The notes under the pieces were generated by a model. It had not been told where the DNA came from. It searched no databases and saw nothing but the letters and a program-made list of their open reading frames with translations. From positions 1 to 15,838 of the forward strand of contig CAYFWF010000033.1 in the NCBI GenBank assembly GCA_964346815.1: a stretch of DNA of 15,838 nucleotides, given 5' to 3'. The stretch is from CAYFWF01 sp964346815 (GTDB lineage: Bacteria; Acidobacteriota; Aminicenantia; Aminicenantales; Aminicenantaceae). Each line of letters starts with the position of its first letter. The first letter of the stretch is position 1. Of the stretch, positions 12,782-15,838 are shown one piece after another. Position numbers and translations under genes: made by a program.

Positions 12782-15352
12782 TTATTTTAGGTCAATTGAT
12801 ATTTTGTTCGAAATAAAATCTGCAAATTTGTCATCGGGCATGGTCAAGAGCAGTGTATCTCCTATGAGCTCAGCTCCCTCTACCTTTGCTATGAGTTCTG
12901 GGTGCGTCACCCGAACCTTGTATGTGTTATTGATAAGCCCTTCAACCTCCAGGATCAATTTGGAGTCTCTTTTACTGAGAGAGATAATTTTAAGACTCCT
13001 GTTGCTGTCCCCTGTTTGACTTTCTGGTACAACAGGGAGAATTTCAATGCTGGGAATAAACGTCATCTCTATGGATAGAGGCTCTTCTTGGATAGGGATT
13101 TCTGATTCGGTCAGCACGACTTGGGCTCTTTCTTCGGTTTTAAATTCCACGGGTCTGCCATCCACCTTGAGAGATTGGATTCGAGTCCCGATTCCTAAGG
13201 CAGGAGCAAAGTGCAAGGTGTATCCCTGGGCGTTTTCGGGTCTCACTTTGACGGCGACTTTGTTTTTGCTCCTTTCAAATCCGAAGGAAAAATTGGCCTG
13301 ACCGATCCGATAGTTTTCAATGGATACCTGGTGCCAGTCGGCAGGAAAATGTGGGGAGAAAATCAACGACTTGTGAAGAGCATCTCCTTGGAGGCCCAGC
13401 AATCCTCTGACGAATGGAAGAACCACAGCAGCAGTGGAAAAACCCTGATGGGACACCGCCTCCTGGGGCCATACGTTATTTGTCCCCGAGAAGACTTCTG
13501 TGATGCAGCCGAGTGCATGTGCGTACGTGTGCTCGGCTGTGGACATCAAAAGACTGTAACCCTGAAGAGGCATGTGATGTTGGTACAGCGCTGCTGTTAC
13601 CCAGCTCGTCAGAAAAGGCCAGACAGCTCCGTAGTTGTAATTGAGGGGCTGAAAATATCTGCTTTCGATCGAGATGCTCCGGATTCCCCAGTCCGTGGTG
13701 AGTTCAGCAGAAGAAAGTTTTTCCAGGGAAAGCAGGCTTCGCTCTTCGCTCCCGAGGTTCCACATCAATCCGATCGCATTCCATGGAGACCTTTCCTTGA
13801 CAGTATCTCCTTCATTGTTAAAGGCATATGCATAGAAACGATTCTCCTCATCCCAGAATTTCTGATTGAATGTTCTTTTGGCCCTTTTAAAGTGTTTTTC
13901 GGCTTCTGAGGCAGTCTTTGTATCTCCTATGATTTCGGCCAGGCGCTGCATGGCAAAGGCGGCTCTCACCCATACCGAGGCCAGATAGATATCCGTCTCT
14001 ATGCCAGTCAAGGCTCCGTACTCCAGTGCTCCAAGGCCTGCTTTCTGGTTATCCATCAATCCGTCTTGGTTTACGTCGGTGGAGAGGCACCATTCAAAAG
14101 CCAGCTTGAGAGATTCCCAGCTCTCGATGATAAACTCGGTATCCCCTGTTTTTTTCACATAGTCGTAAACGGCAGCGATGTAATAGGGAGTCGTGTCTCC
14201 ATGGATATATCCGTAATGGTAGTCGTTCCACCAGTCGATGTATGCGGCAGCCTGGGAGAGCTCATGGGCCATTTTGCCGTCCTTTCTCTGCCATTTTTGG
14301 GTGAATGCCAGGGCGTCCCGGGTAAAGTCATGGGCACCCAGTCTGAGGAGGCTGAAGGAGTTGATATAGGCATCGCCTCCGAAAAACCAGCCAAACCCGG
14401 GTCGTCCACTGGTTCCCGAAACTCCCAGACCTGCGATCAATCCTTTCCCTAAATCGGGATTGTCGACCATAAGATTGTCATAGGCCACTTTGGCCCACTC
14501 GAAGGCGAGGTCGAGCTTTGGATGCGGCGTTTTCACTCGGAGTAAGTTTGTGCGAAGGCTCTGATAATGAGCCAGGGTTTCTCTGTAGCACTTTTCAGGA
14601 TTATTTTTTAGCTTTGCATAGACCTGGAGCACCTGTTCTCTCTTTCCTTTTCCCCCAGCCATAATGATGGGAATGTATTTATCCTTTACTTTGTTTGGAT
14701 CTGGAATTTCGATCCTGAATTCATTCGGAGCATCGGACAGCATGTGTGCCGGCGTGTAGGAAATGCCTTCTGCCGCAGGAGATCCGATGAGGCCATGGTT
14801 CTGGCCTTTTGACTCTGTAATGATGTAGGCGTTCTGTTCTGCGCTCCAGTAGGCAAACTGTCCGCCCAATCCAGCCGGCCACATGGGTTGGAGAACCGGC
14901 AAAAAACCGCAGACAATGGTGAGGGGGCGGTTCGAGTCGATCTCGAGAAGCATCAGCGCGCCAGGCTCTTCGATCGGAGTCATATACATGGCTTTGACTG
15001 CGAAGGATTGATAGGTGTAAGTGAGAATTGTGACTTCTGGGGTAACGGATATGTAGCGGACGATGTCTTTTGCCTGAATAGGTCTGGTGGAGTTCCCTAC
15101 CAGGAAAGAAAGTGTGAAATTGCGAAAGAGCTTGAGGGGGTAGGCCCAGGCCTCGAAATCGCCGCTCTCATCGGCAAGGATGGCGAACTTCCGGCCGACT
15201 TTGTCGAAAGGCGTTCCCGGCCGGGCTGTACGTTCGAGAGTGATCGGATTGGCTTCGATCCTGAAAGCCTGGATCAATCCTTCCTGAGCTCTTAATGGCG
15301 AAAACCCTGCTGTCAGGATGAACGCCAGTGTCCACAGAACAAATCTTCTCAT
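12782..15352 (-). CDS. Secreted (alpha/alpha)6-barrel glycosidase-like protein (amylo-1,6-glucosidase/GH15-GH63-like)
   Basis: An 856-residue exported protein. Start ATG 15352 gives a clear signal peptide M-R-R-F-V-L-W-T-L-A-F to R-A-Q (cleavage near residue 22); the promoter at 15396-15424 lies inside the longer frame open to 15451, which rules that extension out. A beta-sandwich N-terminal domain (about 25-260) precedes a helical barrel with W-F-F-G-G-D327-A-Y, D358-G-K-M-A-H-E364, A-L-E444-Y-G-A, N-Y-G-A-V-W-P (572-578) and C-I-T-E619-V-F-S-G, typical of glycogen-debranching and GH15/GH63-type six-hairpin enzymes. The last 180 or so residues form beta-rich C-terminal domains. It probably cleaves alpha-linked oligosaccharides in the periplasm or outside, though exact substrate and catalytic pair are not established from sequence alone. 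Confidence 0.8.
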   Translation of the reverse strand: MRRFVLWTLAFILTAGFSPLRAQEGLIQAFRIEANPITLERTARPGTPFDKVGRKFAILADESGDFEAWAYPLKLFRNFTLSFLVGNSTRPIQAKDIVRYISVTPEVTILTYTYQSFAVKAMYMTPIEEPGALMLLEIDSNRPLTIVCGFLPVLQPMWPAGLGGQFAYWSAEQNAYIITESKGQNHGLIGSPAAEGISYTPAHMLSDAPNEFRIEIPDPNKVKDKYIPIIMAGGKGKREQVLQVYAKLKNNPEKCYRETLAHYQSLRTNLLRVKTPHPKLDLAFEWAKVAYDNLMVDNPDLGKGLIAGLGVSGTSGRPGFGWFFGGDAYINSFSLLRLGAHDFTRDALAFTQKWQRKDGKMAHELSQAAAYIDWWNDYHYGYIHGDTTPYYIAAVYDYVKKTGDTEFIIESWESLKLAFEWCLSTDVNQDGLMDNQKAGLGALEYGALTGIETDIYLASVWVRAAFAMQRLAEIIGDTKTASEAEKHFKRAKRTFNQKFWDEENRFYAYAFNNEGDTVKERSPWNAIGLMWNLGSEERSLLSLEKLSSAELTTDWGIRSISIESRYFQPLNYNYGAVWPFLTSWVTAALYQHHMPLQGYSLLMSTAEHTYAHALGCITEVFSGTNNVWPQEAVSHQGFSTAAVVLPFVRGLLGLQGDALHKSLIFSPHFPADWHQVSIENYRIGQANFSFGFERSKNKVAVKVRPENAQGYTLHFAPALGIGTRIQSLKVDGRPVEFKTEERAQVVLTESEIPIQEEPLSIEMTFIPSIEILPVVPESQTGDSNRSLKIISLSKRDSKLILEVEGLINNTYKVRVTHPELIAKVEGAELIGDTLLLTMPDDKFADFISNKISIDLK

Positions 15353-15395
15353 GGCAGCCTCTTCGATAACTTTTTTGTTATTCCCACAAGAGGGA

Positions 15396-15424
15396 CTTAT
15401 ATCAGAGGAAAAATCCAAAGTCAA
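15396..15424 (-). promoter_or_regulatory. Strong sigma-70-type promoter of the glycosidase-like gene
   Basis: On the minus strand TTGACT (15424-15419) and TATAAG (15401-15396) are exactly 17 bp apart. The transcript should start near 15389, leaving a leader of about 37 nt to the ATG at 15352. Confidence 0.7.
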
Positions 15425-15426
15425 AC

Positions 15427-15455
15427 TTGACTCGATCAGCATCTGGAACAATATT
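15427..15455 (+). promoter_or_regulatory. Candidate promoter of the truncated radical SAM gene
   Basis: TTGACT (15427-15432) with a weaker -10-like AATATT (15450-15455) at 17-bp spacing. The predicted start near 15462 leaves about 34 nt to ATG 15496. Its -35 box is two bases from the -35 of the opposite promoter and forms with it a 14-bp palindrome. Confidence 0.45.
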
Positions 15456-15495
15456 TTTGATGCATTCGTCTGGGTCTTTGTGGTAATAATTCCTC

Positions 15496-15838
15496 ATGAA
15501 CCTCGAGTTCCCCTTCGATCCGCTCAAGCGGTCCGAAGAAGTCGAAAACGCGGTCACAGAAGGCAGCAAGAGACTGTACTACAGGTTCAGGCCTGCGCCC
15601 TACTATGGAGGCATAGTCACAGCCGATGCAGTGGGTTGTTCTTTTCTCTGTGCCTACTGCTGGAACTACAAAAGGAATCTCCATCCTGAGAGGTTCAGAG
15701 ACTTTTATTCCCCCCAGCAGGTGGCCTCCAAGCTCCTCTTCATAGCCGAGAAGAAATCATTACGGCGTTTTCGCATCAGCGGTGCCGAACCAATACTGGG
15801 GGAGAGGACTTTTCTGCATCTGATTGAGGTGCTTCGGC
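15496..15838 (+). CDS. Radical SAM protein, N-terminal 114 residues (3' end outside window)
   Basis: ATG 15496 opens a frame that runs to the window edge; the in-frame TAA at 15487-15489 with no start codon between rules out a longer form. The translation shows R-F-R-P-A-P-Y-Y-G-G-I-V-T-A-D-A-V-G then C51-S-F-L-C55-A-Y-C58-W-N-Y, the CxxxCxxC motif of radical SAM enzymes, and later R-F-R-I-S-G-A-E-P, the G-x-E-P SAM-binding motif. It resembles pyruvate-formate-lyase-activase-like radical SAM proteins of unknown target. No good Shine-Dalgarno is seen. The gene diverges from the glycosidase-like gene and shares its control region; nothing else of its neighbourhood is visible. Confidence 0.85.
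   Translation, partial: MNLEFPFDPLKRSEEVENAVTEGSKRLYYRFRPAPYYGGIVTADAVGCSFLCAYCWNYKRNLHPERFRDFYSPQQVASKLLFIAEKKSLRRFRISGAEPILGERTFLHLIEVLR

Noticed and set aside
15353..15451. Longer N-terminus for the glycosidase-like protein
   Set aside because: It would place 33 residues before the signal peptide, and the strong TTGACT-17-TATAAG promoter lies inside this extension.
1..15838. CRISPR array, tRNA, rRNA
   Set aside because: No regularly spaced direct repeats, and no tRNA-like cloverleaf or rRNA segment was noticed on either strand by reading; a covariance-model scan was not possible.

Overview
The window (about 47% G+C by eye) looks like a chromosomal segment of a Gram-negative-type environmental bacterium. 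The large secreted Asp-box repeat protein, the lipoprotein-type sulfatase-fold enzyme and the dodecin recall Candidatus Aminicenantes or other Acidobacteriota relatives. That assignment is inference from protein style only; no rRNA or marker gene is present.

Layout: (1) Positions 1-275 are the right end of an IS3-family insertion sequence: the transposase C-terminus, a factor-independent terminator and a probable terminal repeat. (2) Positions 336-1017 hold two small plus-strand ORFs resembling phage small-terminase/HTH proteins. They meet at a (AG)7 tract whose length sets whether they are one gene or two. (3) Positions 1018-1388 are mostly empty except for an unrecognised protein-like 57-codon frame on the minus strand. 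A small cupin gene follows (1389-1754). (4) A minus-strand pair encodes a sulfatase-fold lipoprotein and an 892-residue secreted Asp-box (BNR/VPS10-like) protein. (5) Back to back with that pair, behind well-formed divergent promoters, is a Wzx/MATE-like polysaccharide flippase. It converges on, and overlaps by 24 bp, a minus-strand glycan operon. (6) The operon order is sulfotransferase, PssD/Alg14-like subunit, PssE/Alg13-like subunit, radical SAM/SPASM enzyme, GT2 glycosyltransferase. Every junction is a short stop/start overlap. (7) Upstream are a dodecin gene, a possible 23-aa ORF, an inverted repeat and a degenerate dispersed repeat. (8) A secreted (alpha/alpha)6-type glycosidase-like protein (minus) and a truncated radical SAM gene (plus) diverge from promoters whose -35 boxes form one palindrome.

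How the genes may work together (inference): PssD/PssE and the GT2 enzyme would build a lipid-linked glycan, the sulfotransferase would sulfate it, the flippase would export it, and the embedded radical SAM enzyme would modify a sugar, lipid or peptide component. The secreted glycosidase-like protein and the sulfatase-fold lipoprotein could act on glycans outside the cytoplasm. The most unusual part is the tightly coupled sulfotransferase-PssDE-radical SAM-GT2 block. Several start sites in it and elsewhere are revised here from stop/start overlaps and promoter positions.
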